From positions 55,002-119,001 of the forward strand of contig NZ_JAOQKC010000011.1 in NCBI RefSeq assembly GCF_025567165.1: a stretch of DNA of 64,000 bases, read 5' to 3'. Positions 22,951 through 32,712 of the stretch are shown here, piece by piece; positions within the stretch are counted from its first letter, which is position 1, and every line of letters begins with the position of its first letter. Made by a program: the position numbers and the translations under genes. The stretch comes from Laedolimicola ammoniilytica. Its GTDB lineage: Bacteria > Bacillota > Clostridia > Lachnospirales > Lachnospiraceae. The notes beneath the pieces were generated by a model that ran no database searches, was not told where the DNA came from, and saw only the letters and a list, made by a program, of their open reading frames with translations.

Positions 22951-25335
22951 ATGAATAGAAAAGCTTATCACACACTGGAATTTTATAAAATTATCGAGCG
23001 TCTAGCCGCCGAAGCGGGAAGCGCAGGCGGACGCAAACGCTGTATGGAATTGGAACCCATGCAGGATCTGGCGGCGATTACGGCCGCACAACAGGAGACT
23101 GAGGACGCCCTGACGAGACTTTACCGCAGAGGCGGCGTGGGCTTCTCCGGCACCAGGGACGTACGCGCTTCCCTGAAGCGTCTGGAAATCGGAAGCACCT
23201 TAAATATCCCGGAGCTTCTGGATATCTGCTCCCTTCTGGAGACCGCGGCCCGGGCCAAACAGTATGCCCGGCAGAATGAGGGACGGGAGGAAGATCCGGA
23301 TTCCCTCGATCCACTCTTTGACACGCTGGAGCCCTGTACCCAGCTTTCGAGCGAAATCCGCCGCTGTATTCTCTCGGAAGACGAGATAAGCGACGACGCC
23401 AGCCCCGCCCTGCACCACGTGCGCCGCTCCATTCTGGCAGCCAACGACAAGATTCATTCGACCCTGTCCGGCATGGTCAATGGCTCCGCGCGGACTTATC
23501 TGCAGGATGCTGTCATTACCCAGCGAAACGGCCGCTACTGTATCCCGGTTAAGGCCGAATACCGCAGCCAGGTGCCCGGCATGATTCACGACCAGTCCTC
23601 CACCGGTTCCACCCTGTTCGTGGAGCCCATGGCTGTCGTTAAACTGAATAATGATTTGAAGGAATTATACCTGAAGGAGCAGGAGGAAATCGAGCATGTA
23701 CTGGAATCCTTAAGCAACCAGACCGCCCTCTGCACCGAAGAGCTGACCCAGGATTATGAGATTCTGACCATTCTCGACTTCATTTTCGCCAAAGCGCGGC
23801 TGGCAAAGGATATGAAGGCCACCCGGCCGGAGTTCAATGAAAACCGGCGCATCTATATTAAGGAAGGCCGCCACCCGCTGCTGGATCCGAAGAAGGTCGT
23901 GCCCGTCACGATCCGACTGGGCCAGGAATACGACCTGCTCATCGTCACCGGCCCCAACACCGGCGGTAAAACCGTCTCCCTGAAGACCACCGGCCTTCTG
24001 ACCCTGATGGGACAGGCCGGACTCCATATTCCTGCCGCCCAGAATTCCGAGCTGGCCGTCTTTGACGACGTGTACGCGGACATCGGCGATGAGCAGAGTA
24101 TCGAGCAGTCCTTAAGTACCTTCTCGTCCCATATGACCAATATCATCCGGATTCTGAACGAGGCTTCTTTAAATTCACTGGTGCTTTTCGACGAGCTCTG
24201 CGCCGGAACCGACCCCACCGAGGGCGCGGCCCTGGCTATCGCGATTCTGTCCCATTTGCATAAAATGGGCATCCGCACCATGGCCACCACCCATTACAGC
24301 GAGCTGAAGATCTTTGCCCTCTCTGCTGACGGCGTGGAAAATGCCTGCTGCGAATTCGATGTGGAGACTTTGAGCCCCACCTACCGGCTTCTCATCGGCA
24401 TCCCGGGTAAGAGTAACGCCTTTGCCATCTCCAGGAAGCTGGGTCTGCCCGACTTTCTCATCGAGGATGCCAGAGGCCACTTAAGCGAACAGAACGAAAG
24501 CTTCGAGGATCTGCTGTCCGATCTGGAGAGCAGCCGCCGCACCATCGAGATGGAGCAGGCGGAGATTCAGGAGCATAAAGAAGAGATCCGCTCTCTCCGG
24601 GAAGCCCTGGAGAAAAAGCAGGAGAAGCTGGAAGCCCAGCGCGACCGCATCTTACGGGAGGCTAACGAGCAGGCACGACAGGTTTTGCAGGAGGCCAAGG
24701 ATTATGCCGATGAGACCATGAAGAATTTCCATAAGTTTGGCAAGGCTAACATTTCCGCAAGCGAGATGGAGGCAGAGCGCGCCAAGCTACGGGAGCGCAT
24801 GAAGAAGACCGAGAAGGCCATGGCCAAAGATGTGGCAAAGAAGCCGAAGAAGGCGCTGAAAGCTTCCGACCTGCACCTGGGCGATACCGTAAAGGTACTG
24901 AGCCTGAACCTGCAGGGCACCGTCAGCACCCTGCCCGACGCCCGGGGCAATCTCTATGTGCAGATGGGCATCCTGCGCTCACAGGTGAAGCTTACCGATC
25001 TGGAGCTGGTAGAGGAGGCTGTCATCACCGCCAAGCAGTTCCAGCGCACCAGCGCGGGCAAGATTAAGATGAGCAAGTCCGCTAACGTCAGCACCGAGAT
25101 CAACCTCATCGGCATGACCGTGGACGAGGCTCTGGCCCATCTGGATAAATATCTGGACGATGCCTACCTGGCCCATCTTCCTTCCATCCGCATTGTACAC
25201 GGAAAAGGTACCGGAGCGCTCCGGAAGGCCGTACAGGGTCTCTTAAAGCGCAACAAATATGTAAAATCCTACCGCCTGGGCGAGTTCGGCGAGGGCGACG
25301 CAGGCGTTACGATTGCAACCTTTAAACAGGAGTAG
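22951..25335 (+). CDS. mutS2: MutS2 (anti-recombination / ribosome-rescue ATPase with Smr domain)
   Basis: The 794-residue protein starts MNRKAYHTLEFYKII, as MutS2 proteins do. It has the MutS-type ATPase with Walker A TGPNTGGKTVSLK (about residue 337 on), DELCAGTDPTEG, and a long coiled coil (about 520-650). It ends with a KOW-like segment and the Smr domain (INLIGMTVDEAL..., RIVHGKGTGALR). MutS2 acts on branched DNA and, in Bacillus, on collided ribosomes. It has no clear ribosome binding site, and transcription may start almost at the ATG. The response-regulator gene follows 4 bp after its stop. Confidence 0.95.
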   Translation: MNRKAYHTLEFYKIIERLAAEAGSAGGRKRCMELEPMQDLAAITAAQQETEDALTRLYRRGGVGFSGTRDVRASLKRLEIGSTLNIPELLDICSLLETAARAKQYARQNEGREEDPDSLDPLFDTLEPCTQLSSEIRRCILSEDEISDDASPALHHVRRSILAANDKIHSTLSGMVNGSARTYLQDAVITQRNGRYCIPVKAEYRSQVPGMIHDQSSTGSTLFVEPMAVVKLNNDLKELYLKEQEEIEHVLESLSNQTALCTEELTQDYEILTILDFIFAKARLAKDMKATRPEFNENRRIYIKEGRHPLLDPKKVVPVTIRLGQEYDLLIVTGPNTGGKTVSLKTTGLLTLMGQAGLHIPAAQNSELAVFDDVYADIGDEQSIEQSLSTFSSHMTNIIRILNEASLNSLVLFDELCAGTDPTEGAALAIAILSHLHKMGIRTMATTHYSELKIFALSADGVENACCEFDVETLSPTYRLLIGIPGKSNAFAISRKLGLPDFLIEDARGHLSEQNESFEDLLSDLESSRRTIEMEQAEIQEHKEEIRSLREALEKKQEKLEAQRDRILREANEQARQVLQEAKDYADETMKNFHKFGKANISASEMEAERAKLRERMKKTEKAMAKDVAKKPKKALKASDLHLGDTVKVLSLNLQGTVSTLPDARGNLYVQMGILRSQVKLTDLELVEEAVITAKQFQRTSAGKIKMSKSANVSTEINLIGMTVDEALAHLDKYLDDAYLAHLPSIRIVHGKGTGALRKAVQGLLKRNKYVKSYRLGEFGEGDAGVTIATFKQE

Positions 25336-25339
25336 AAGA

Positions 25340-26044
25340 ATGGTAGCAAAACAGAAAATTCTCATCGTCGACGACGATAACAATATTGCAGAGCTGATTT
25401 CTCTGTATCTGACCAAAGAATGCTATGAGACCATGATTGTAAATGACGGCGAGGAAGCCCTGAAGGTCTTCGATACCTTCAAGCCCCAGCTGATTCTACT
25501 GGATCTGATGCTGCCTGGCATCGACGGCTATCAGGTCTGCAGAGAGATCCGCGCCAAGTCCAACACGCCGATCATCATGCTGTCCGCCAAGGGCGAAGTC
25601 TTTGACAAAGTTCTGGGGCTTGAGCTGGGCGCGGACGACTACATCATCAAGCCCTTTGATTCCAAGGAGCTGGTGGCCCGGGTTAAGGCCGTGCTCCGAC
25701 GGTATCAGCCTGTGAAGCCTGCGGAACCCTCTGCGCCTGCCGCCAAGATCGTGGAATACCCGGATCTGGTCATCAACCAGACCAATTATTCCGTGCTCTA
25801 TCAGGGCAAGCCCGTGGATATGCCGCCCAAGGAGCTGGAGCTTCTGTATTTTCTGGCTTCCTCTCCCAATCAGGTGTTTACCAGAGAGCAGCTTCTCGAC
25901 CACATCTGGGGCTACGAGTATATCGGCGACACCCGTACCGTGGACGTCCACATCAAGCGTCTCCGGGAGAAGATCGGAGATCATCCCAGCTGGAGTCTGA
26001 CCACGGTCTGGGGCATCGGCTACAAATTTGACGTCAAAGGATAA
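25340..26044 (+). CDS. OmpR/PhoB-family response regulator
   Basis: The 234-residue protein has a receiver domain with the acidic pair IVDDD, phospho-acceptor Asp in LILLDLMLPGIDGY, Thr/Ser in IIMLSAKG and Lys in YIIKPFD. A C-terminal winged-helix DNA-binding domain follows (about 140-232, ending TVWGIGYKF). It starts 4 bp after mutS2, with AGGAG overlapping the mutS2 end, and is followed after 3 bp by its histidine kinase. The stimulus is unknown. Confidence 0.93.
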   Translation: MVAKQKILIVDDDNNIAELISLYLTKECYETMIVNDGEEALKVFDTFKPQLILLDLMLPGIDGYQVCREIRAKSNTPIIMLSAKGEVFDKVLGLELGADDYIIKPFDSKELVARVKAVLRRYQPVKPAEPSAPAAKIVEYPDLVINQTNYSVLYQGKPVDMPPKELELLYFLASSPNQVFTREQLLDHIWGYEYIGDTRTVDVHIKRLREKIGDHPSWSLTTVWGIGYKFDVKG

Positions 26045-26047
26045 CGG

Positions 26048-27481
26048 ATGATGAAGCACTCCCTTTACCTGAAATTCATACTGGCCTATATGATCTTCGG
26101 CTTCTTAAGCTTCTTTACCATCGCGGTATTCAGCTCCCAGATGACGCTGAATTACCTGACCGAAAAAGAGGCGGAGGATCTGTATCGGGAAGCCAACTAT
26201 ATTTCCTCGAATTTCGTGCGGAACTATTACTCGGACGCTGCGGATTCCCGCTCCCTGGCTACGATTCATTCCCATTTTCAGGCGCTGGATACTTATCTGG
26301 ACGCTGATATCTGGCTCATGAACACGGACGGCACGGTACTGGTCAACTCCGCAGGAAACTATTCCAGCGAGTCCGCCACGGTCATCGAGGACTTTGACCC
26401 CACGGATATGGGCAGCAATTACTATATGATCAGCCGTTTCTACGGTATGTTCCGGGAGGATACTCTCTCGGTGGCCGCGCCCGTCACTTATAATTTTAAG
26501 CCCCGGGGCTATGTGCTGATTCATATGCCCATGTCTGTGCTGACTGAGAAGCGGGATTCGCTGCTGAATATCACGTACCTCACGCTGCTTTTTATCTTCG
26601 CCTTTTCCCTGCTGGTTCTGGGCGTCTTTACCTTCGCCGTATACCGGCCGCTGCTTAAGATTACTTTGGCCGCCCGCCAGTACGCGGAGGGAAATTTCTC
26701 CTATGCCCTGAAGATCGCCGGAGAGGATGAGATCGGCCAGCTGGCCGCTACGCTGAATTATATGGCCCATGAGCTGGGCGAAACCGATGAATACCAGAAA
26801 AAGTTTGTGGCTAATATTTCCCACGATTTCCGCTCTCCCCTGACCTCCATCAAGGGCTACGTGGAAGCGATTCTGGACGGTACCATTCCGCCGGAAATGC
26901 AGGAAAAATATCTTCGTATCGTTCTGATGGAAACGGAGCGCCTGAACAAGCTGACCAGCGGTCTTCTGACATTAAATTCCTTTGACACCAAGAAAAACCG
27001 GTTGGATATCACCGATTTCGATATCAACGCCGTCATTAAGGATACGGTAGCCTCCTTTGAAGGCCGCTGTACGGCCCGCCACATTTCCATGGAGCTGCTC
27101 TTCGACGCCAGACAGCAGTTTGTGTCCGCAGATATGGGCAAAATTCAACAGGTTATGTACAACCTTCTGGATAACGCCATCAAGTTCAGTCCGGACAATT
27201 CTGTCATCACCATCGAGACAACCCTGCGGCACGAAAAGGTATTTATCTCGGTAAAGGATCAGGGCGTCGGCATTCCCAGGGACAGCATGAAGAAAATCTG
27301 GGAGCGCTTCTACAAGACTGATTCCTCCCGGGGCAAAGACAAAAAGGGCACCGGCCTGGGACTTTCTATCGTGAAAGAGATTATCGCATCCCATGGGGAG
27401 CATATCAACGCCATTTCCACGGAAGGCGTAGGGACAGAGTTTATCTTTACGCTGCCAAGGGTGCATACAGAAGAAAGCTAA
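26048..27481 (+). CDS. Membrane sensor histidine kinase (partner of the preceding regulator)
   Basis: The 477-residue kinase has a membrane helix near the N-terminus (FILAYMIFGFLSFFTIAVF), an extracytoplasmic sensor domain of about 140 residues and a second helix (LTLLFIFAFSLLVLGVFTFAVY). A HAMP domain follows, then the HisKA box with phospho-acceptor His in ISHDFRSPLTS, and an ATPase domain with N, G1 and G2 boxes (MYNLLDNAIKFS, DQGVGIP, GTGLGLSIV). It is paired with the response regulator 3 bp upstream. The ligand is unknown. Confidence 0.93.
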   Translation: MMKHSLYLKFILAYMIFGFLSFFTIAVFSSQMTLNYLTEKEAEDLYREANYISSNFVRNYYSDAADSRSLATIHSHFQALDTYLDADIWLMNTDGTVLVNSAGNYSSESATVIEDFDPTDMGSNYYMISRFYGMFREDTLSVAAPVTYNFKPRGYVLIHMPMSVLTEKRDSLLNITYLTLLFIFAFSLLVLGVFTFAVYRPLLKITLAARQYAEGNFSYALKIAGEDEIGQLAATLNYMAHELGETDEYQKKFVANISHDFRSPLTSIKGYVEAILDGTIPPEMQEKYLRIVLMETERLNKLTSGLLTLNSFDTKKNRLDITDFDINAVIKDTVASFEGRCTARHISMELLFDARQQFVSADMGKIQQVMYNLLDNAIKFSPDNSVITIETTLRHEKVFISVKDQGVGIPRDSMKKIWERFYKTDSSRGKDKKGTGLGLSIVKEIIASHGEHINAISTEGVGTEFIFTLPRVHTEES

Positions 27482-27490
27482 ATAACTATA

Positions 27491-27534
27491 AAAGCAGGCT
27501 GTTTTACATATGTTGTAAGCAGCCTGCTTTCTTG
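27491..27534. terminator. Terminator hairpin between convergent kinase and SIS genes
   Basis: Stem AAAGCAGGCTG / CAGCCTGCTTT with further inner pairing, followed by TTCTT on the plus strand and flanked by A/T on the other. It separates the two-component system from the convergent sugar operon. Confidence 0.75.
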
Positions 27535-27537
27535 ATA

Positions 27538-28149
27538 TTAATGTACTTCAAATTCTTTCTTTAGTTTTTCTCCCATAGCTCCCCCCGGATGAATCAGAGC
27601 AAAGCTCTCATTCCGGAAACCGGTTTCTTCTATCAGCGCAGCCTGCAATGCATGAAAAATCACCATTGCCGCCGTGGTACTGGTAGTTCCCTGACTGTTA
27701 TATCTGTCAGTTTCCCGGGTAATATGCATTTTCAGGACAGCATCCGCATTTTGGGCAAGGGGCGACTGTGGATTTTCTGTTACCGTAATCACATGAACCT
27801 TCTTTTTTTTGCAGATGTCCAGAATCGGGAGAAGTTCTCCTGTCTTCCCTCCCCTGGAAAGAAAAAGCATCGCATCGCCTTCCTCCAGGAAACCGGTAGC
27901 TCCATGCACTGCCTCTGCCGGAGATATGAATCTGGCAGGACGCTCGATACAACACATCAAATGTGCAAAATCCCTACAGGCAATTCCCGAATGACCGCAA
28001 CCGGAGGCTCCGATTTTCGGAGCCTCCGCCAACAGCTTAACCGCTTTTTCAAATTCATCCATATCCACTGCCGCCGCGCCCTCTCTGAGGCACTCTGCTT
28101 CTATGGCAAAGGTTTCCTTCAAACATCTGGTATAAGCTTCTTTTTCCAT
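27538..28149 (-). CDS. SIS-domain sugar-phosphate isomerase (KpsF/GutQ- or PHI-like), second copy in operon
   Basis: The 203-residue protein is a single SIS domain. ASGCGHSGIACRDFAH and FLSRGGKTGELLPI are the sugar-phosphate-binding loops, and the C-terminal FALIHPGGAMGEKL resembles the KpsF/GutQ group. It should isomerise a ketose phosphate and an aldose phosphate in the cytoplasm. It is the last gene of the rare-sugar operon, 2 bp after the permease. The operon carries another SIS protein (32713-33261), so the two may use different sugars. The substrate is not known. Confidence 0.82.
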   Translation of the reverse strand: MEKEAYTRCLKETFAIEAECLREGAAAVDMDEFEKAVKLLAEAPKIGASGCGHSGIACRDFAHLMCCIERPARFISPAEAVHGATGFLEEGDAMLFLSRGGKTGELLPILDICKKKKVHVITVTENPQSPLAQNADAVLKMHITRETDRYNSQGTTSTTAAMVIFHALQAALIEETGFRNESFALIHPGGAMGEKLKKEFEVH

Positions 28150-28151
28150 AA

Positions 28152-29129
28152 CTATTTCTCGTTTCTGCTCTTGAAATAATCGATGAATACCGCAATCATA
28201 ATTACGATACCTTTTACGATATACTGCCAGGAAGCATCGATACCGTACAGGTTCATAATGTTATTCAGGATAGCGATGATAAATACACCGAATACTGTTC
28301 CCGAAATACTTCCGGAACCACCGGCCATACTGGTACCGCCCAGAACTACGGCTGCGATAGCATCCATCTCTGCACTCTCACCTGCCGTATGCGTACCGGA
28401 AAACAGACGTGAGGATGAAATAATTCCTGCCAGGGAAGCCAGAATACTGCTGTATACAAATACAAACAACGTAACAACCTTTGTATTGACGCCTGAATAT
28501 GCAGCGGCCTGCATGTTACCACCGGTTGCAAGAATGTGGCGTCCCAGCTGCGTACGGTTCAGGATCACTGCTGTAAGAGCTACTACAATTACAATATAGA
28601 TAACCTGAATCGGAATCGGTCCCACATAAGTAGCGGCAATAGATTTAAAGAAGGAATCGCTTACTGTAATGGTCTTTGTAGCACTGTATACACGCGCGAT
28701 ACCACGTCCGATATTCATCGTTGCCAGTGTAATGATGAACGGCGGAATCGTAGTGAATGCGGCAACCGCACCATTAAAAAGTCCCAGACATGCTCCCAAC
28801 AGAATTGCCAGTAAAATAGCTGCACCGGAGGGCAATCCCAGATAGGATATAAATCCTGCCGCAAAGCAGCCTACCATAGCAATCACAGAGCCTACGGAAA
28901 GATCGATTCCGCCGAGCATAATAACCAGCGTCATACCACAGGCAAGAAACATATTGGTTGATAACTGTTTAATAACGTTGGAAAAGTTTTTCCATGCAAA
29001 GAAAGTATCTCCCAAAACTGCTGTCGCGCCAACGCAAAGTACTAAAAAGGCGATCAGCAATCCCAAATTATTTTTTATAACAGCCAGGCTTGATGAAGAG
29101 CCCAGAATTCCGCTTTTCTTCTCTTTCAT
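28152..29129 (-). CDS. Sugar ABC transporter permease (RbsC-like)
   Basis: The 325-residue membrane protein has about eight to ten helices and the RbsC-family segments GMTLVIMLGGIDLSVGSV and AAVVLGGTSMAGGSGSISGT (the ATPase-contact loop). It imports a monosaccharide with the RbsA-like ATPase and the binding protein upstream. It lies 26 bp after the ATPase gene. Sugar specificity comes from the receptor and is not readable here. Confidence 0.92.
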   Translation of the reverse strand: MKEKKSGILGSSSSLAVIKNNLGLLIAFLVLCVGATAVLGDTFFAWKNFSNVIKQLSTNMFLACGMTLVIMLGGIDLSVGSVIAMVGCFAAGFISYLGLPSGAAILLAILLGACLGLFNGAVAAFTTIPPFIITLATMNIGRGIARVYSATKTITVSDSFFKSIAATYVGPIPIQVIYIVIVVALTAVILNRTQLGRHILATGGNMQAAAYSGVNTKVVTLFVFVYSSILASLAGIISSSRLFSGTHTAGESAEMDAIAAVVLGGTSMAGGSGSISGTVFGVFIIAILNNIMNLYGIDASWQYIVKGIVIMIAVFIDYFKSRNEK

Positions 29130-29155
29130 TTTTTGTTCCTTTCTGACCTGTCATT

Positions 29156-30640
29156 CTATGACTCAGTCGTTGCAAGAGACATGATTTTCTCCTGATTTGC
29201 TTCTTCGCGGTCTAAGATTCCACGAATCTTTCCTTCACCCATAACAACAATCCTGTCGCAGATTCCCAGTACTTCAGGAAGTTCGGATGAAACGACGATG
29301 ATAGATACGCCTTCCTTAGCCAGATTATCTATGATGTCGTAAATCTCCATCTTTGCTCCGACGTCTACGCCTCGTGTCGGCTCGTCCAGAATCAGAATCT
29401 TCGGATCCGTAGCCAGCCAACGGCCAATAATCACTTTCTGCTGATTTCCTCCGCTCAGACGTACAATTTTCTGCTCCGGGGATGCCAGCTTCACAGACAT
29501 CTTCTCCACATACTCGTCCACGATAGACTTTTCTGTCTTCTTATTATAGCTTCCTGCCTTCAGGAATTTATTCATGACCTCAATGGTCATATTATAACGT
29601 ACGCTCTGATCCGGATAGAGGGCTTCGAATTTACGATCCTCCGGAACCAGCGCAATACCTGCCTTCATGGCATCCTTTACGCCGTGAATTTCCAGAGGTT
29701 TTCCATCCATCTCCAGACTGCCGGAGGTTTTTTTAGATACACCGAAGACTGCATTCATCAGTTCACTTCGACCCGCTCCTACCAGACCTGCAAATCCAAG
29801 AACCTCACCCTTCTTCAGCTCGAAGGAAGCGTTGTGAACCATATTTCCATCGCTGTAATCATTCACTTTAAAAACCACTTCGTCTGAAGGTGTGTGGGTA
29901 TGTATATAATAGTCGCCCAATGTACGACCTACCATTTTCGTAATCAACTGTTCACGGGTAACTTCCTTTACAATCTCAGTGGAAACATACCCGCCATCAC
30001 GCATAACTGTTACTCTGTCCGCAATCTCATCCAGCTCTGACATTCTATGAGAAATATAGATAATTCCTACATTCTGCTTTTTCAGACGGCGAATTGCGTT
30101 AAAGAGGAATTCAACCTCCTTATCCGAAAGGGATGAGGTCGGCTCGTCCATAACAATAATACGCGCTCCAAAGGAAATTGCCCGGATAATCTCAATAATC
30201 TGCTGCTGTGCAATCGGCAGACGACCCAGCTTCTCCCTCGGATCCAGATCCAAAGAGAAGAATTCCAGCATTTCCTGTGTCTTCTGTATCATTTCATTGC
30301 GCTTTACAAAACCATTATTCTTGTATTCCTGTCCCAGAAATACGTTTTCATAAATACTCATCTGCGGCAGCATCATCAGCTCCTGATGAATAATACTGAT
30401 TCCGTTTGCCCGCGCTTCTTTTACATTTGTAATTTCAACCTGCTTACCGTCAATATATACCTCGCCGGAATCCTTGCTGTAAATACCGCCCAGAATCTTG
30501 ATCAGCGTGGATTTTCCTGCTCCATTCTCACCCAGCAGGGCATGAACTTCGCCGCTTTCCAGCGTGAGCTGAACATCACGCAAAGCCGGAACGCCATTGA
30601 ACGATTTGCAAATACCTTTCATTTCCAGTAAGGTGCTCAA
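29156..30640 (-). CDS. Sugar ABC transporter ATP-binding protein (RbsA-like, double ATPase)
   Basis: The 494-residue protein has two fused ABC domains. The first has Walker A GENGAGKST and Walker B IIVMDEPTSSL. The second has GLVGAGRSE in place of a canonical P-loop, SGGNQQKV as signature and LILDEPTRGVDVGAK. This is the RbsA/AraG/MglA layout. The start is a TTG at 30640 with GGAGG six bases before it; an upstream ATG in the same frame has no such site and lies in the stem-loop after the receptor gene. Confidence 0.92.
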   Translation of the reverse strand: MSTLLEMKGICKSFNGVPALRDVQLTLESGEVHALLGENGAGKSTLIKILGGIYSKDSGEVYIDGKQVEITNVKEARANGISIIHQELMMLPQMSIYENVFLGQEYKNNGFVKRNEMIQKTQEMLEFFSLDLDPREKLGRLPIAQQQIIEIIRAISFGARIIVMDEPTSSLSDKEVEFLFNAIRRLKKQNVGIIYISHRMSELDEIADRVTVMRDGGYVSTEIVKEVTREQLITKMVGRTLGDYYIHTHTPSDEVVFKVNDYSDGNMVHNASFELKKGEVLGFAGLVGAGRSELMNAVFGVSKKTSGSLEMDGKPLEIHGVKDAMKAGIALVPEDRKFEALYPDQSVRYNMTIEVMNKFLKAGSYNKKTEKSIVDEYVEKMSVKLASPEQKIVRLSGGNQQKVIIGRWLATDPKILILDEPTRGVDVGAKMEIYDIIDNLAKEGVSIIVVSSELPEVLGICDRIVVMGEGKIRGILDREEANQEKIMSLATTES

Positions 30641-30666
30641 ATCGATTCCTCCTATTCTGACTCTAA

Positions 30667-30710
30667 AGAGTTGTCCCAGCTGCCACTCCCGCAGCCGCCG
30701 GGACAACTCT
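30667..30710 (-). terminator. Stem-loop after the binding-protein gene (partial terminator / mRNA stabiliser)
   Basis: Perfect 11-bp stem AGAGTTGTCCC / GGGACAACTCT with a 22-nt loop, between the receptor gene and the ATPase gene of the same operon. On the minus strand it is followed by TTTAGAG, not a full U-tract. Such hairpins commonly allow higher receptor levels than transporter levels. Confidence 0.65.
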
Positions 30711-30756
30711 GATTTTATTGCTTATTGAACTTTATTCTTGTCTATCCTATATGGAC

Positions 30757-31767
30757 TTACTGCCATCCATCCATGTAATCTGCTACATTGCTCTTGTCGA
30801 TGATGAAGGTCGGAACTGCGATGTTGGTCTCATAGTCCTCGCCGGCAAGAATCTTGTATGCAGTCTCGATAGAATCAGCTGCCATCTTCTTCGGAGACTG
30901 AGCTGCTGTTGCTACAAAAGCACCACCCTCAGAGATGTACTCCTTGCCTTCCGGAGAACCGTCAACGCCAAGGATAATTGCCTTGGAGCCTGCTTCGTTG
31001 ATAGCTGCGTAAGCGCCCTGAGCGCACTGATCATTGCAACCAAATACTGCTACGATGTTCGGGTTAGCCTGCAGGATATCCTGTGTCTTGGAAAGACCCG
31101 GATCCGGCTTACCCTGAGCATCCTGCTGAGCAACGATGGTGTAACCCTTATCCTTGATAGTATCTGTGAAGCCGTTTACACGGTCTACACAAGCAGAGTT
31201 TGCCGGGTAGTCAAGAATTGCTACCTCGCCGCCATCCGGAACGAGCTCAATAAGCTTCTCTGCACACTGTACGCCAGCGCCATAGTTATCAGATGCCACG
31301 TAGGATTTAACCTTATCCAGATTTGCAACAGCTGTATCAATATTTACAACCGGAATGTTTGCTTCTGCCAGCATATCCAGTGCCGGCTCAATGCCTTCGC
31401 GGTCTACCGGGTTCAGGAATACGGCGTCAACGCCCTGTGTAATAAAGTCCTCGATAATGCTGATCTGCTTAGACTGATCCTGCTGTGCGTCAACAACGAT
31501 AACCTCATCGCCATTTTCTTTTGCGATCTCAGTTAAGGTGTCGCCAATCGTTGAGAAGAAATCAGATGCTGCCCAGTAGGTATAACCAAACTTGTGTCCG
31601 CCCTCTTTGGTATCCGCTGCGGCTTCGTCTGCCTTATCAGCTGTGTCCTCTGTTGTTGCTGTTGTGTCAGTTGCAGTTGTTGTATCCTCTGCCTTGCTTC
31701 CACATCCTGCGAGCAGTGTAGCTACCATAGCCACGCTCATCAATGCTGCTACTACTTTCTTTTTCAT
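30757..31767 (-). CDS. Sugar-binding lipoprotein of an Rbs-type ABC transporter
   Basis: The 336-residue receptor has a lipoprotein signal (KKKVVAALMSVAMVATLLAGC), a Thr/Asp/Ala-rich linker, and a periplasmic-binding-protein type 1 fold of the ribose/allose group (QQDQSKQISIIEDFITQGVD, FLNPVDREGIEP, FGCNDQCAQGAYAAI). It should deliver a monosaccharide to the RbsC-like permease. The ATG at 31767 has GGAGGAAGAAC upstream. A strong stem-loop follows the gene. The sugar is probably a rare hexose or a pentose, from the enzymes next to it. Confidence 0.92.
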   Translation of the reverse strand: MKKKVVAALMSVAMVATLLAGCGSKAEDTTTATDTTATTEDTADKADEAAADTKEGGHKFGYTYWAASDFFSTIGDTLTEIAKENGDEVIVVDAQQDQSKQISIIEDFITQGVDAVFLNPVDREGIEPALDMLAEANIPVVNIDTAVANLDKVKSYVASDNYGAGVQCAEKLIELVPDGGEVAILDYPANSACVDRVNGFTDTIKDKGYTIVAQQDAQGKPDPGLSKTQDILQANPNIVAVFGCNDQCAQGAYAAINEAGSKAIILGVDGSPEGKEYISEGGAFVATAAQSPKKMAADSIETAYKILAGEDYETNIAVPTFIIDKSNVADYMDGWQ

Positions 31768-31837
31768 GTTCTTCCTCCTTTTATTATAGAAAAAGTTTTT
31801 ATGTTCACCGGTCGCCCCGGTCAGAACCTGATACATG

Positions 31838-32698
31838 TTATACGCCGTAAACCATAGTCCGGGCTGCCTTTAAGTAACGCAGTCCCTGCTCCGCCAGCTC
31901 TTCCGGCGTATCTGCGAAGCGTCTTGTCAGATAGGTAAGCGGCGCAATTTCATCTAATCTCTGTGGATTGAAAGTTTCCACGCAACCCGCTCCGTGATAA
32001 TCAATATCCTTCAATGCTTTAAATACGTCTAACCACGGGATATGTCCCATACCAGGCGTACCGCGATTGCTGTCTACCAAATGCATGTATGCCAGCTTGT
32101 CGCCACATAACCGGATAGCGCCGGGGATATCGTCCTCTTCAATATTCATATGGAAGGTATCCAGATGAACCTTAATATTGTCTGCTCCCACCAGGTCAAT
32201 GAGCTCCAATGCCTGCTCCGCCCGGTTCAGGAAATGCGACTCAAAACGTTTGATAGCCTCAAGCGCTATGGTAATACCATACTGGGCTGCATACTCACTC
32301 GCCTGCTTCAGATATTCCACATCCCAGTCGATTTCCTGCTGGGTACGGGGCTTTCCCGTATGATAACCGGAACCTACGTAATTAACGCCGCCCACAATCT
32401 TTGCTCCCACCTCGTGTGCCACATCCAGAAGCTTTTTCATGTAGACCAGAGCTGCTTCCCTTTCCTTCGGATCCGGTGAAATTGCATTGTACTCCTTTGA
32501 CATGGCCGTAGTCACAATGACCTCCATATCATACTGTTTCAACTTCTCTGCCACCTTTGCAGCTGGAAAATGAAACGGGTCATTTACAGACAAGTCAATT
32601 GCTTCGGCCCCCAGCCTAGCAATTTCATCAATGCAATACAAATCCTCTTCACCGAAGGTTACAGCCCAAAGCCATGTATTCAGACCTAACTTTATCAT
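31838..32698 (-). CDS. Sugar 3-epimerase of the D-tagatose/D-allulose 3-epimerase family
   Basis: The 286-residue TIM barrel starts KLGLNTWLWAVTF. Metal and catalytic residues of the tagatose/allulose 3-epimerase family are visible: Glu in IALEAIKRFE, Asp and His in VHLDTFHMNIEE, and Glu in GCVETFNPQR. HIPWLDVF is the conserved substrate loop. The family interconverts unphosphorylated ketohexoses at C3, such as fructose and allulose or tagatose and sorbose. It is placed between the transporter receptor and the SIS/kinase genes, so it probably acts on the imported sugar before phosphorylation. Substrate is inferred only. Confidence 0.85.
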   Translation of the reverse strand: MIKLGLNTWLWAVTFGEEDLYCIDEIARLGAEAIDLSVNDPFHFPAAKVAEKLKQYDMEVIVTTAMSKEYNAISPDPKEREAALVYMKKLLDVAHEVGAKIVGGVNYVGSGYHTGKPRTQQEIDWDVEYLKQASEYAAQYGITIALEAIKRFESHFLNRAEQALELIDLVGADNIKVHLDTFHMNIEEDDIPGAIRLCGDKLAYMHLVDSNRGTPGMGHIPWLDVFKALKDIDYHGAGCVETFNPQRLDEIAPLTYLTRRFADTPEELAEQGLRYLKAARTMVYGV

Positions 32699-32712
32699 GG
32701 TAATTCCCCCTT

